From positions 1 through 64,000 of the forward strand of contig NZ_SLVY01000010.1 of NCBI RefSeq assembly GCF_004345605.1: DNA of 64,000 bases. Reading direction: 5' to 3'. Below the pieces are notes generated by a model. That model saw nothing but the letters and a program-made list of their open reading frames with translations. It was not told where the DNA came from and ran no database searches. Position numbers and translations under genes: made by a program. The DNA comes from Rhodococcus sp. SMB37 (GTDB lineage: Bacteria > Actinomycetota > Actinomycetes > Mycobacteriales > Mycobacteriaceae). Each line of letters starts with the position of its first letter. The first letter of the stretch is position 1. Below are positions 8,219-18,800 of this stretch, one piece after another.

Positions 8219-9252
8219 CGATACGCAAACCGCTGATCGGGCTCATCGTGTTCCTGCTGATCTCGGCGGGATTGACCTGGCCGGTCGTGGTCACCCTGCA
8301 GCGAGGAGTGCAGGGCTCTACGAGTTCCTATTCTGCAGTGTTCAGCGACGTTTCCGGTTTGCGTGTGGGCGACGACGTTCGGATGGCCGGCGTGCGAGTG
8401 GGCCGGGTCGACTCGATCTCACTCGATGAGACGGTTGCGCGGGTCGGGTTCAGCATCGACTCGTCCCAGCAGGTGTTCGCTAACACGGAGGCTGCGATCA
8501 CCTATCAGAGCATCATCGGCCAGCGCTATCTCGGGCTTTCCCTGGGGCAGAACCCGGATACCGCGATCCTCGAAGCCGGCGCCGAGATCCCGCTCGAGCG
8601 AACGGAACCGTCATTCGATATCTCGGTGTTACTCAATGGTTTCGAGCCGCTGTTCAGCGTGCTCGACCCGGAGCAGGTAGACAATATTACGGCCTCGGTG
8701 ATCGCCGCGCTCCAGGGCGACAGCGGATCCGTAACCACCCTGGTGGCAGAGACATCGAGGCTTGCGGAGTCGATGGTCGAACCGGACCGCATTCTCGGCG
8801 ACATCATCGTCAACCTGGACGGCATCATCTCCGATCTCGCGTCGCAGAGTGGTGAGATCGACTCGGTGATCACCGGTGCCCATTCGATCTTCGCGGAGTT
8901 GAACGCCAGGCGCCCGGAACTGGTCGGTTCGCTCGACAGGATTGCGACCACCACAGACAGTCTTGCGGCACTCACCGGCGAAGTGCAGCCGGACCTGCAA
9001 GAACTCCTGCGCAGGCAACCGGGCTTCACCGGACACTTCGTCGACACCAAACCATCGTGGGAGTACTTCGGATTCAATCTCCCCGGCCTACTCAAAGGGT
9101 TGGCCCGTGTGAGCGAGGACGGTTCTTACCTGAACGCCTACCTGTGCAACATCAACGCAACGCTCGTTCCCGAGTTGAGCCATGTCATCCCGTCGATCGT
9201 GGCAGGTGCCACGCCCGGCGGCGAAATCAAGCAATCCCCGATCTGTAGGTGA
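8215..9252 (+). CDS. mceB: Mce protein B
   Basis: A 345-aa Mce chain with an N-terminal anchor (about 7-28) and an MCE domain containing GLRVGDDVRMAGVRVGRVDSI near residues 50-68, followed by amphipathic helices and a C-terminal two-cysteine region (YLCNIN ... SPICR). The ATG overlaps the mceA stop by 4 nt, so translation is probably coupled. Its substrate follows that of the whole operon and is unknown. Confidence 0.93.
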   Translation: MTIRKPLIGLIVFLLISAGLTWPVVVTLQRGVQGSTSSYSAVFSDVSGLRVGDDVRMAGVRVGRVDSISLDETVARVGFSIDSSQQVFANTEAAITYQSIIGQRYLGLSLGQNPDTAILEAGAEIPLERTEPSFDISVLLNGFEPLFSVLDPEQVDNITASVIAALQGDSGSVTTLVAETSRLAESMVEPDRILGDIIVNLDGIISDLASQSGEIDSVITGAHSIFAELNARRPELVGSLDRIATTTDSLAALTGEVQPDLQELLRRQPGFTGHFVDTKPSWEYFGFNLPGLLKGLARVSEDGSYLNAYLCNINATLVPELSHVIPSIVAGATPGGEIKQSPICR

Positions 9253-10310
9253 CGGCCATGACACGGACAGGAACCACATCCGCTCGGAAATTCCGGCTGC
9301 GACCGGTTGAGTCGTACCGTAGCGTCTCCCTCGGCATCTTGACGGTCGCGATGATTGTCGCAGTATTGGTCGCGATGGTAGGGGTTGCAAACCTGGGGAT
9401 CGGAAAGTCGACCTATGAAGCGGAATTCGTGCAGGCAGCTCAGATCGCGCCGGGGGATGGGGTGACGGTGGCGGGAATCCAGGTGGGTACGGTCGAAGGC
9501 GCGCGACTCGAGGGTGATCACGTGGTTGTCGAGATGAAGATCGACAACGGTGTGAACTTGGGTGCCGACACAGTCGCGTCGATCAAACTCACCACGCTGC
9601 TCGGGTCGCGTTATGTGGAGTTGCGCCCGGCAGGCGAGGGCAGTATTCCGGACAAGAGGATAAGGCTGTCCAATACCGTGGTCCCCTATGATCTCCAAGC
9701 TGTTCTCGCCGACGCGACAACGACCTTCGAGCAAGTCGACGCGGAAAGATTGGGTGTGACACTGACCGAACTCGCCGGGGAGTTGGACGATCTTCCAGCT
9801 CTGATGCCGCAGGCCCTGGAGAACGTCGAGAGCCTGTCGAGGGTCGTAGCGGACCGTCGCGATCAGGTCGGATCTCTCGTAACCGCAACCTACGAACTCA
9901 CGGAGATCATCCGTGCCCAGCAGGGCGACCTCGGTTCGTTGGTACGAGACGGCAGTGACATGGTGAACGAGCTGGCTCTTCGGCAGAATCTGGTCGAACG
10001 GTTGTTGTCGTCCACCACGGGCCTTGTGCAAGAGTTGCATACGATCGTCGTCGACGATCGCGAGTCACTCGATGCGTTGATCGCGGATCTCGACTCGATG
10101 CTGCAGAGCCTGGGAAATCAGGATGCACTGCTCCGCAACATTCTTCAGATTCTCCCGGTACCCATCCGTAACTTCACGAACGCGACCGGCACCGGACCCG
10201 AACTGGATTTCACTTCCGTTGCCGGCCCGTTTATCGACTCGTGGATGTGCGCGATCAGCGGGAATGCCGAACTACATTCGCTCCCAACGTACTTCGAGGA
10301 TTGCCAATGA
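9249..10310 (+). CDS. mceC: Mce protein C
   Basis: A 353-aa Mce chain: membrane anchor about 29-52, MCE domain with IAPGDGVTVAGIQVGTVEGARL, a helical middle and a C-terminal stretch with Cys (DSWMCAIS ... EDCQ). The GTG at 9249 overlaps the mceB stop by 4 nt; an ATG at 9258 is an alternative start three codons in. Confidence 0.92.
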   Translation: MTAMTRTGTTSARKFRLRPVESYRSVSLGILTVAMIVAVLVAMVGVANLGIGKSTYEAEFVQAAQIAPGDGVTVAGIQVGTVEGARLEGDHVVVEMKIDNGVNLGADTVASIKLTTLLGSRYVELRPAGEGSIPDKRIRLSNTVVPYDLQAVLADATTTFEQVDAERLGVTLTELAGELDDLPALMPQALENVESLSRVVADRRDQVGSLVTATYELTEIIRAQQGDLGSLVRDGSDMVNELALRQNLVERLLSSTTGLVQELHTIVVDDRESLDALIADLDSMLQSLGNQDALLRNILQILPVPIRNFTNATGTGPELDFTSVAGPFIDSWMCAISGNAELHSLPTYFEDCQ

Positions 10311-11413
10311 GGACGCGTAGATGGCTGTCGATCGTGGCGGTGATTGCCGTTGTGGCGGGGCTCGCGTTCATCGGGTTTCGATCGTGGTTCGCCGGCAACG
10401 ACGAGATCACCGTCACCGCGAAGTTCGACAACGGCGCGGGGCTCTACGTCGGGAACACTGTGGCGGTGCTGGGAATCAAGGTCGGCCGTGTGACCGCCAT
10501 CGAACCACAGGGGACCCACGTGGCGGTGACGATGAATATCGACGGTGACATGGAGATTCCGTCCGATGCGCAAGCAGTTGCGGTCTCGACATCGGTACTC
10601 ACCGACAGGCACGTGGAACTGACCCCGGTGTATCGCGGCGGCGACACCCTCGAGGATGATGCCGTGATCGGACTCGACCGGACTCGCACCCCCATCGAGT
10701 TCGACCGGCTTATCGCCATGGCCGATACCATGGCGCTCGAACTCCAAGGCGACGGCGAGGGCAACGGAGCCGTCGCCGAACTCCTCAGCGCGGGCGCATC
10801 GATGACCGACGGGCAGGGTAGCAGTATCCGATCTGCGCTCGGAACATTGTCGGAGGCTTTGAAGATCGGGCCCGACGGGGGTGCCCAGACGCGCAACGAG
10901 CTGACTGCGATCGTCGACAATCTCGCAGTGCTGTCCGAGGCTGCGGCAGTCAACGATCAGGACATTCGTGAGTTCGGTGCAGTGACGAACCAACTCAGTG
11001 CTGTGCTCGCCGAATCCGGTATAGGCCTCGGCGACACCGGATTCATGATCAATGACATTCTGCTGCAGACGAATGATCTGCTGACAGCCAACCGCGGTGC
11101 GGTGCAGGCGACGGCGACGAACGCCGAGACGCTCACCCGTGCGCTCGCCGACTATCAGCGAGAGATCGGAGAGTTCCTGGACTTGGCCCCCCTCCTGCTG
11201 AACAACGCTTACCACGTCATGGACCGGGAGAACGGCGGAGCCCGCGTGCACGGTCTGCTCGAACGGGTGGCGCTCGATGGGCTATTGGTCAAGGAGGTCT
11301 GCAATCTCATGGGAATGCGAGATCTGGGTTGTGACACCGGCACAGTCAGCGACCTCGGCCCGGATTTCGGGATGTCGGGGATGCTCGAAGGACTAGCGGG
11401 GATGCACCAGTGA
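10307..11413 (+). CDS. mceD: Mce protein D
   Basis: A 368-aa Mce chain with a short N-terminal anchor (about 7-23) and the MCE domain element GLYVGNTVAVLGIKVGRVTAI. The ATG at 10307 overlaps the mceC stop (ATGA); the frame is open further upstream, but that would run inside mceC. The long middle region is predicted helical. The C-terminus has a Cys pair (KEVCNLMGMRDLGCD), as in the other chains here. Confidence 0.92.
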   Translation: MRTRRWLSIVAVIAVVAGLAFIGFRSWFAGNDEITVTAKFDNGAGLYVGNTVAVLGIKVGRVTAIEPQGTHVAVTMNIDGDMEIPSDAQAVAVSTSVLTDRHVELTPVYRGGDTLEDDAVIGLDRTRTPIEFDRLIAMADTMALELQGDGEGNGAVAELLSAGASMTDGQGSSIRSALGTLSEALKIGPDGGAQTRNELTAIVDNLAVLSEAAAVNDQDIREFGAVTNQLSAVLAESGIGLGDTGFMINDILLQTNDLLTANRGAVQATATNAETLTRALADYQREIGEFLDLAPLLLNNAYHVMDRENGGARVHGLLERVALDGLLVKEVCNLMGMRDLGCDTGTVSDLGPDFGMSGMLEGLAGMHQ

Positions 11414-12519
11414 GGCTCAGTATCAGACGAGGCGTAGGCGCTGCCTGCGTGATGGCTGCGGTGTCGTCGACCGCGGCCTGCTCGGTGGGCTTGGAGCAGC
11501 TTCCGCTGCCGGCTCCGGGTTTGAGTGGTGACTCGTACACTCTCACGGCAACATTCGAGAACGCGTTGAACCTCCCGACGAAGGCCAAGGTCAAGCTCGA
11601 CGGCGTCGATGTGGGCGAGGTCGAATCGATGGCCGTGGAGGGATATCAGGCGATCGTGACCATGCGCGTTGCTGAGGGGGTCGTGGTGCCTGCCGGCAGC
11701 GGTGCCGAATTGCGCTCGGCGACCCCGCTGGGAGATGTCTTCGTTGCGCTACAGGCACCCGAAGGGGAAGCTGTGACCGGACCTCCACTCGGCGACGGCG
11801 ACGCAATTCCGATCGCAGACACGTCGGCTGCCGCAACAATCGAGGAGTTGCTCTCGACCGCGTCGGTCCTCGTCAATGGAGGTGCAGTGCGTAACCTCAC
11901 CAAGATCGTGAACGGGCTCGGTCACGCTGTCGACGGACGGGGCGCAAACATCGAGAGCCTTCTCGACGAGTCTGCTCGCCTGGTTATGCAACTCGGTGCG
12001 CGGTCTGCCGAGATCGAACACTCACTGGTTCAGACCGACATGCTCATTGCCACATTGGCGGAACGGAAATCGACGATCCGCGAGGTGGTTGCCGCGGCGG
12101 GTCCAGCGCTCGAGGTCGTTGCCGGCGACACGGCGGAGATACTCGACCTCGTGACGCAGGTGGATCGGATCAGTACGCAGATGGCGAAGCTGCCGTCGGT
12201 CAACGGTACCGATACGCGGTCGATGGTCGCCGATATCAACCGGATCGCGGCCGAGCTCAACAACGCGGCGATCTCGCCCGATGCCTCACTCGAAGCGGTC
12301 AACAGTCTTTTCGCTCCGATCATGAAGACGACGAACTCGACGTCGGCGAGCGCTGACGCAGACTGGCAACAGCTCATCCTCGGAGCGATTCCGTCACCCG
12401 GACATTCCGGGGATCCAGGAAGCCGGTTGCCGGAGGTGTCGGACATCGACACGATGGTAGGTGCCATCACCCATTCCTTGCTGCGTCTGCAGGGCAGGTT
12501 GACAGGAGCGGGCGGGTGA
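11410..12519 (+). CDS. mceE: Mce protein E, lipoprotein (LprK type)
   Basis: A 369-aa Mce chain made as a lipoprotein. A positively charged start, a hydrophobic core and the lipobox SSTAAC with Cys24 predict lipid anchoring, the usual special feature of the fifth mce gene. The MCE domain includes LNLPTKAKVKLDGVDVGEVESM. Start is the GTG overlapping mceD by 4 nt. Confidence 0.93.
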   Translation: MRLSIRRGVGAACVMAAVSSTAACSVGLEQLPLPAPGLSGDSYTLTATFENALNLPTKAKVKLDGVDVGEVESMAVEGYQAIVTMRVAEGVVVPAGSGAELRSATPLGDVFVALQAPEGEAVTGPPLGDGDAIPIADTSAAATIEELLSTASVLVNGGAVRNLTKIVNGLGHAVDGRGANIESLLDESARLVMQLGARSAEIEHSLVQTDMLIATLAERKSTIREVVAAAGPALEVVAGDTAEILDLVTQVDRISTQMAKLPSVNGTDTRSMVADINRIAAELNNAAISPDASLEAVNSLFAPIMKTTNSTSASADADWQQLILGAIPSPGHSGDPGSRLPEVSDIDTMVGAITHSLLRLQGRLTGAGG

Positions 12520-13793
12520 CCGAGAAGGTGAGTGTGACAGACCGGATGGCAGCACCGGTTGTCGGTGCGGTCCGGACGGGGTATCGGCATCGTCTCGGAT
12601 TGTCCTTGACGGCGCTCGCAACGACTCTCGTGCTAGGAATCGCCTATCTGGTGTTCGGTGTCTTCGAACTCAATCCTGCAGACCGAAAGATCCAGGTGCA
12701 GGTGCATTTCGATCAGTCCGGCGGCATTCTCCCCGATCGCGACGTCACCCTACGCGGGGTTCCGGTGGGCCGTGTGACGGCGGTGGACCTCACGGACGAC
12801 GGTGTTGTTGCGGTTGCTTCGATCGATTCACAGACCAAGATTCCCCAAGGGGCGGAGGTTCGTGTCGCGGGCTTGTCGCTTGCCGGGGAACAGTATCTCG
12901 ACTTCCGTCCGAGCACCGACGACGGGCCGTACCTGACAGATGGTGCTGTGATCTCGACGGCAGATACCTCGACACCGGTCCCGCTGTCCGACCTCATGCA
13001 CAATCTGGATGGCATGCTCGCGCAGATCGATCCCGCCGAAGTTCAGGTGATCGTCGAGGAATTGGGGGTCAGCCCCGAGGCGCCCGAGAAGCTGTCCGAC
13101 ATCATCGACGGAGGAACGTTCCTCATCTCGACGCTCGATTCTGTTTTACTGCAGACTGTTTCGGTTCTCAATACGAGTAAGGTGGTTCTGAACACGCTTG
13201 CGGAGGGAAGTCCGGGGATGCAGACCACCTCGGCCAACCTGTCCACATTGCTGCAGGGGGTCGAGTCGATGGATGCGGGCTTCCGGACATTCGTCGACAC
13301 TGCTCCCGCGACCCTCGGTGCGATCGACTCGATCATTGCAGACAATTCCCCGACGATGGTGCAGCTGCTCGGGAACCTTGCGACGGTCTCTCAGATGGCA
13401 TACGTACGGGTTCCGGCTCTGCAGGAGTTCTTCTTCCCGACGGAGCGGGACGGCTCGACACTCGAAGCTATCGGAACCGCGTTCCGGGACGGCGGCGTAT
13501 GGGCGTACGTCAACCTGTATCCGCGATACACCTGCGATTACGACCTTCCCCGCCGGCCACCGTCGGTTCCCGATTTTCCCGAGCCCTATCTCTACACCTA
13601 CTGCAACAACCCGGACCCGTCGGTTCTCATCCGCGGTGCCCGGAATGCTCCTCGCCCGCCTGGCGAGGAAGGTGAGGCCGTGCTGCCGTCGGGAGCCGAC
13701 CCGACTCGTACCGCCGACCCGACTCCGATCGGACCGCTGTCGGTTCCCTTGACCTATGGTGGCCCGCCTGCCGAATACCTCCACCCGAGGTGA
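12516..13793 (+). CDS. mceF: Mce protein F
   Basis: A 425-aa Mce chain: transmembrane helix about 29-50, MCE domain with GILPDRDVTLRGVPVGRVTAVDL, a helical body and a Pro-rich C-terminal tail (NAPRPPGEEGEAVLPSGADP). It is the last of six Mce chains and overlaps mceE by 4 nt. It is followed after 44 nt by the Mce-associated gene. Confidence 0.92.
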   Translation: MTEKVSVTDRMAAPVVGAVRTGYRHRLGLSLTALATTLVLGIAYLVFGVFELNPADRKIQVQVHFDQSGGILPDRDVTLRGVPVGRVTAVDLTDDGVVAVASIDSQTKIPQGAEVRVAGLSLAGEQYLDFRPSTDDGPYLTDGAVISTADTSTPVPLSDLMHNLDGMLAQIDPAEVQVIVEELGVSPEAPEKLSDIIDGGTFLISTLDSVLLQTVSVLNTSKVVLNTLAEGSPGMQTTSANLSTLLQGVESMDAGFRTFVDTAPATLGAIDSIIADNSPTMVQLLGNLATVSQMAYVRVPALQEFFFPTERDGSTLEAIGTAFRDGGVWAYVNLYPRYTCDYDLPRRPPSVPDFPEPYLYTYCNNPDPSVLIRGARNAPRPPGEEGEAVLPSGADPTRTADPTPIGPLSVPLTYGGPPAEYLHPR

Positions 13794-13837
13794 CCGAAGA
13801 GTTCGTGCACACCCACCCCTCTGGAAGGAGAACGCAC

Positions 13838-14455
13838 ATGAGCAAGTCCAGTTCCACCCTGGCGGCCGACGAATCCACGACCGACACCGTCGATCCGGCG
13901 AATCAGGATGCCCCCGAGGACACCGGTGCCGAGAAGACCGAACGCAACAGGACCGGGCCCGAAGCCGATTCGGGTCGTCGACTGCGCCGGATCCGTACCG
14001 CCGTGCTCGTGGTGATCACCGTGGCCTCGGTTGCCTGCGCGGCGTTCTTCGCATGGAAGGCGCACGAGGTCAGGTCCGTCAACGCGGCGGCTGCCGAGGC
14101 GCTGGCGACCGCACAGGAGTACGCGGTGACGCTGACCTCGGTCAGCCCGGGCGAACTCGACAGCAACTTCGACGCGGTGCTCGACGGCGCCACCGGCGAG
14201 TTCAAGGAGATGTACGCGCAGTCGAGCGGGGAACTGCGTCAACTCCTCGTCGACAACAACGCGCAGGCGGAAGGCACGGTGGTCGAGGCGGGCATCAAGT
14301 CGGCCACGACCGATCGTGTCGAGGTGCTGCTGTTCATCGATCAGACGGTGACGAACTCCGTTGTCCCGGAGCCGCGCCTCGATCGCAGCCGCGTCATCAT
14401 GACACTCGAACTCGTCGACGGTCGATGGTTGGCCTCGCAGGTGGACCTTCCCTGA
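13838..14455 (+). CDS. Mce-associated membrane protein
   Basis: A 205-aa single-span protein: acidic, disordered N-terminus (about 1-45), one transmembrane helix (about 50-72), then an extracytoplasmic domain with the pattern of Mas/Mam proteins (SVNAAAAEALATAQEYAVTLTSV, then LDRSRVIMTLELVDGRWLASQVDLP). Mce-associated proteins are thought to stabilise the transporter. ATG 13838 is preferred because GGAAGGAG lies 7 nt upstream; an in-frame GTG at 13790 overlaps mceF. Its stop lies one base from the convergent M1 peptidase stop. Confidence 0.87.
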   Translation: MSKSSSTLAADESTTDTVDPANQDAPEDTGAEKTERNRTGPEADSGRRLRRIRTAVLVVITVASVACAAFFAWKAHEVRSVNAAAAEALATAQEYAVTLTSVSPGELDSNFDAVLDGATGEFKEMYAQSSGELRQLLVDNNAQAEGTVVEAGIKSATTDRVEVLLFIDQTVTNSVVPEPRLDRSRVIMTLELVDGRWLASQVDLP

Positions 14456-14456
14456 T

Positions 14457-15815
14457 CTAGCAGACCCGACCGTTCGGAAGCGAGGGCAGTGCTGTGGCGC
14501 CGAGCCATGCATCCCACAGCGGTCGCAACGGTTGATCGGTGAATCGCGTTGCCAGATCGGTCAATTGCTCGGTGGTGACGTTGGAGTGCCGGTGCTCGGC
14601 GGTCCACGTACGCAGAAGTGTGAAGAAGCGTTCGTCGCCGAGTCGCAGACGCAACACGTGCAAGGTGAGGGCGCCGCGCTTGTAGATCCGGTCGTCGAAC
14701 ATGTCCTTCGGGCCAGGGTCGCCCAGAAGGATGTCCTGCGGGAGGCGGGCAAGTCTCGTGTGCGCATGCCGCGCGAGTTCGTGCGCCGATGGTCCTCCGG
14801 AGTTCTCCGCCCACAACCACTCCGCGTAACATGCGAAGCCTTCGTGCAGCCAGATGTCCTTCCATCGCTTCAAGGTCAGGCTGTTGCCGAACCACTGGTG
14901 TGCGAGCTCATGCGCGACCAACCGTTCCTCGTGGCGATTGCCACTACAGAAGTTCGCGCCGAAGACCGACATTCCCTGGGACTCGATCGGGATCTCGAGG
15001 TCGTCGTCGGTGACGAGGGCCGTGTAGTGCGAAAACGGATACGGTCCGAACAGCCGCGTGAACACCTCGATCATCTGCGGCTGACGTCCGAAGTCCTTGT
15101 CGAACTTGGCGCGCAGCCGGGGCGGATGCACTGCGAACTGCGGTACCGGCGACGACGCGACCTTGCGGACCTCGTAGTTCCCGATCTGCACGCTCGCGAG
15201 ATAGGTCGACATCGGTTCGGGTTGCTCGTACACCCAGGTGGTGCGACTGGCCTTCGTCGTCTTGCGAAGCAACGTACCGTTGGAGATCGCATGGAACGGT
15301 GCATCCGTGGTGATCGAGACGCGGTAGGTGGCCTTCGAGCCCGGATGATCGTCGCACGGAAACCACGTCGGTGCACCGTTCGGCTGGCTTGCGACCAGCG
15401 AACCCTCGTCGAGTTCCTCCCAGCCGACCTCACCCCACATGGTGTGCCGAGGGGTAGGGGTTCCGGAGTACTGGATCGTGAACGTGAGAATCGCTCCGAC
15501 GGGGACGGTCTGCGACGACGTAACCGTCAGCTTGTCGTTGCGGTGGGTGAACTTCGAGGGGCGGCGTCCGTTCAGCGCCACCTTGGTCACGCGCATCGCC
15601 TGCGCGAGGTCGAGTGTGTACTTGGCGCGCACATCGGTGGTGGTGGCGATGATGGTGGCGCGACCGTCGAGCCGGTTGGCGATCACCTTGTACGTCAGGT
15701 CCAGTTCGTACCGCGACACGAGATACCCACGGTTCCCGCTTTGGGGGAGATACGGGTCGAGGGGGCGATCGGGCCCGGTGGGCGCTACGGGTTTCGCCGG
15801 CTTGAGGGGCTTCAC
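14457..15815 (-). CDS. M1-family zinc metallopeptidase
   Basis: About 452 aa, short for the M1 family. The zinc site is HELAHQWFG (His302, Glu303, His306) with Glu325 in WLHEGFA, the HExxH-18-E pattern. IPIESQG (about 275-281) takes the place of the GxMEN exopeptidase motif. No signal peptide is visible. The GTG at 15815 overlaps the stop of the upstream Pls-like gene by 4 nt; a TTG at 15827 is also possible. Translational coupling to a Pls/PosA-type synthetase suggests it cleaves or trims that product, by analogy with the HExxH poly-lysine-degrading enzymes of Streptomyces. This is inference. Confidence 0.88.
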   Translation of the reverse strand: MKPLKPAKPVAPTGPDRPLDPYLPQSGNRGYLVSRYELDLTYKVIANRLDGRATIIATTTDVRAKYTLDLAQAMRVTKVALNGRRPSKFTHRNDKLTVTSSQTVPVGAILTFTIQYSGTPTPRHTMWGEVGWEELDEGSLVASQPNGAPTWFPCDDHPGSKATYRVSITTDAPFHAISNGTLLRKTTKASRTTWVYEQPEPMSTYLASVQIGNYEVRKVASSPVPQFAVHPPRLRAKFDKDFGRQPQMIEVFTRLFGPYPFSHYTALVTDDDLEIPIESQGMSVFGANFCSGNRHEERLVAHELAHQWFGNSLTLKRWKDIWLHEGFACYAEWLWAENSGGPSAHELARHAHTRLARLPQDILLGDPGPKDMFDDRIYKRGALTLHVLRLRLGDERFFTLLRTWTAEHRHSNVTTEQLTDLATRFTDQPLRPLWDAWLGATALPSLPNGRVC

Positions 15816-18800
15816 CGCGGCGACCAATCACCAGGTCGGGACCACGGTGCGATGGGATTGCCCTGCCAGCGGCTGGCGGGGGGAACCACGTCGCCGCGCA
15901 TCACGAGGGACGCAGGCCCGACTGTGGCGCCGGCACCGATCCCCGATGCGGGCAACGCGACACATTGCGGGCCGAGCGTGGCGCCGGCTTCGAGGGTCAC
16001 GGTGTCCATGGACATGATCCGATCATGGAACAGGTGGGTTTGAACCACGCACCCCCTCTCCACGGTCGCGCCGGGTCCCAAAGTGACGAGGTCGGCCTCC
16101 GGTAACCAGTAGCTTTCGCACCACACACCACGGCCGATCGTCGCGCCGAGGCCACGCAACCACAGGTTCATCACGGCGGTACCGGGAGTCGCCTGACCGA
16201 ACCACGGCGCGGCGACCATCTCGACGAAGGTATCGGACACCTCGTTGCGCCACACGAACGAACTCCACAGCGGGTGTTCCTCGTTCCCGATACGCCCGAC
16301 GATGACCCACTTCGCTGCGATGGTGATGATGCACGCGACCGCACCGGCGGCCATCAGCACGAGTCCACTGACCAGCGCCGCGGCCAAGTAGCCGATGTGG
16401 ACGGCAATGGAATTCAGTGAGAACAGGGCCAACAGCCCGATCCCGAACGTGACCATCATCGGAACGAGACGGAAGGTCTCGACGACCCCGCGCGCGATCT
16501 TCAACTTCAGCGGCGGCTCGAACGTGCGACTCGCATCGGACTCGCCGGAGGCGCGGCGCAATCGCACCGGGGGACTGCCGAGCCACGACGAACCCGACTT
16601 CGCCTTCTCCGGCGCGGCCGAGAGGACCGCGACCAGACCGTGCTTCGGCACACGACGACCGGGTGCGGCCATGCCCGAGTTTCCGAGGAAGGCCCGCTTG
16701 CCGACCTTGGCGCGAGAAATGTACAGCCAGCCGCCGCCGAGTTCGTATGAGGCGACCATGGTGTCGTCGGCGAGGAACGCGCCGTCCGCGACCTTGGTGA
16801 ACTTGGGAACCATGAGGACCGTGGAGGCCTCTACGTCCTTGCCGATGTCGGCGCCGAGCAGCCGCAGCCAGATCGGGGTGAGCATCGAGGCGTAGAGCGG
16901 GAACAGGAAGGTGCGCGAGGAATCCATCAGCCGTTCGGTGGCCCACACCTGCCATCCGACGCGGCTTCGGACCGGGTGCCAGCCTTCGGTCATGCCGATC
17001 GACAGCAGTCGCACGGTGATCAAGGTCAGTACCGCGAACACGGCCATGGTGACGATTCCGCCGGCCGGGAGCATCGCAAGGGAGCGGACCACGGCGTCGG
17101 ACACGCTCACGGTGTCCTTCACCCACCAGACGAGCAACGCCACACCCGCGGCGATCGACATGATCGGAAGTCCTGCGAGGAGGATCGACGTCACGCCGAA
17201 GATGGGAACCCAGCGGGCTCCGCGCGGCGGATCCTCGGACGGCCATTGCGGCTCGGCCTTTCCGGTCTTCTGTGCGGGCGAACCGGCCCATTGCTGCGCC
17301 GCCTTGACGCGGCCGAACACGGCCGAACCTGCAGCGACCTCGGCGTTCTTGCCCACGCGTGAACCCGGAGCGAGGAACGAACGCGCACCGATCGAGGCAC
17401 CCGCGCCGATGCGGATGCTCCCGATGTGGACGACGTCGCCATCCACCCAGTACCCGGAGAGGTCCACCTCGGGTTCGATCGAGCAGCCGTCGCCGAGTTC
17501 GAGCATCCCGGTGACCGGGGGAAGGGTGTGCAGGTCGACGCCCTGGCCGATCTTCGCGCCGAGCGCCCGCGCGTACTGGCGCATCCACGGCGCAACCGAC
17601 AGGTTGGTCGCGCCGGACGCCTCCGACAGCCGCTGCGCGGTCCACAAACGCAGGTGGGTTGAGCCGCCGCGGGGGTAGCTACCCGGCTTCAGCCCGCGCA
17701 GGAGTAGCCGGGCTCCCAGGACCGCGGTGGTCATCCGGCCGAGCGGCGAAAGAAACACGAGTACGCCGGCCGCGACCCACCACCACGACAACGTCACCGT
17801 CCACGGCACATCGATGGCCATCGCGATGATGTTGTTCAGAATCGCGAGCCACGTGATCCATTGGAGGCCGGTCAGCGTCGTGAGGGGCACTGTCGCGGCG
17901 AGCTGGAGGAACTGCGCCCATCGCGACACAGGGGCGACCTCGCGCGGTATCGCGGTCTCCGTCGGGGCGAGTTCGTCGAGATAGGCGGCGAGGGACCCGA
18001 GCCGAGGTCGGTCGTAGAGCTCGGCGACCGTCATCTCGGGATAGCGCTCACGCAGTGCGGTGACGAGCTGCGCGGCAGACAGGGAACCTCCGCCGAGTTC
18101 GAAGAAGTCGTCGTCGAGCCCTTCGATGCGGGCGCCGAGCAGGGACGACCACAGTGCTGCGACCCATTCGGCGGTCGGGGGGAGCCCGAGCGCTTCGACC
18201 GAGTCGGCATCGGCGCCGGGCAGCGGCCACGGCAGGGCGTTCCGATCGACCTTCCCGGACGTGCGAGTGGGCAGTTCGTCGACGAGCGCGAGACGCGGCA
18301 CGAGTGCGGCGGGAAGCTGTTCGGACAGCAGGTCGTGTGCTGATGCCACGTCGAAGTCGGGGTCGGTCGAGGCGATATAGCCGACGAGGATCGAACTTCC
18401 GGCCGAGGTCTTACGGACCGCGCACGCACCACCGGCGACTCCGGGCAGATTCTGCAGGGCATTGTCGACCTCGCCGAGCTCGATGCGGCGCCCGCCGATC
18501 TTGACCTGGTCGTCGGCGCGGCCCTGGAAGAGGAGTCCCGCGCTGTCGAGTACGACGAGGTCGCCGCTGCGGTAAGCGCGGTCCCAGCCGAGGGTCGGCA
18601 TGGGCGCGTATTTCTCGGCGTCCTTCGCCGGGTCCAGGTAGCGGGCAAGCCCGACACCGCCGATCACGAGCTCACCGGCCTGTCCTTCGGCAACGGGGTT
18701 GCCCTCGGCATCGACGACCGCGAGATCCCAGCCGTCGAGTGGCAGACCGATACGGATCGGACCGGTGCCGTCCATGATGGCCGCGCACGCGACCACGGTG

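Noticed and set aside
16023..17645. 540-codon frame inside the Pls-like gene on the same strand
   Set aside because: Arg-rich shifted-frame composition, no motif and no ribosome site; the Pls-like frame carries clear domains throughout.
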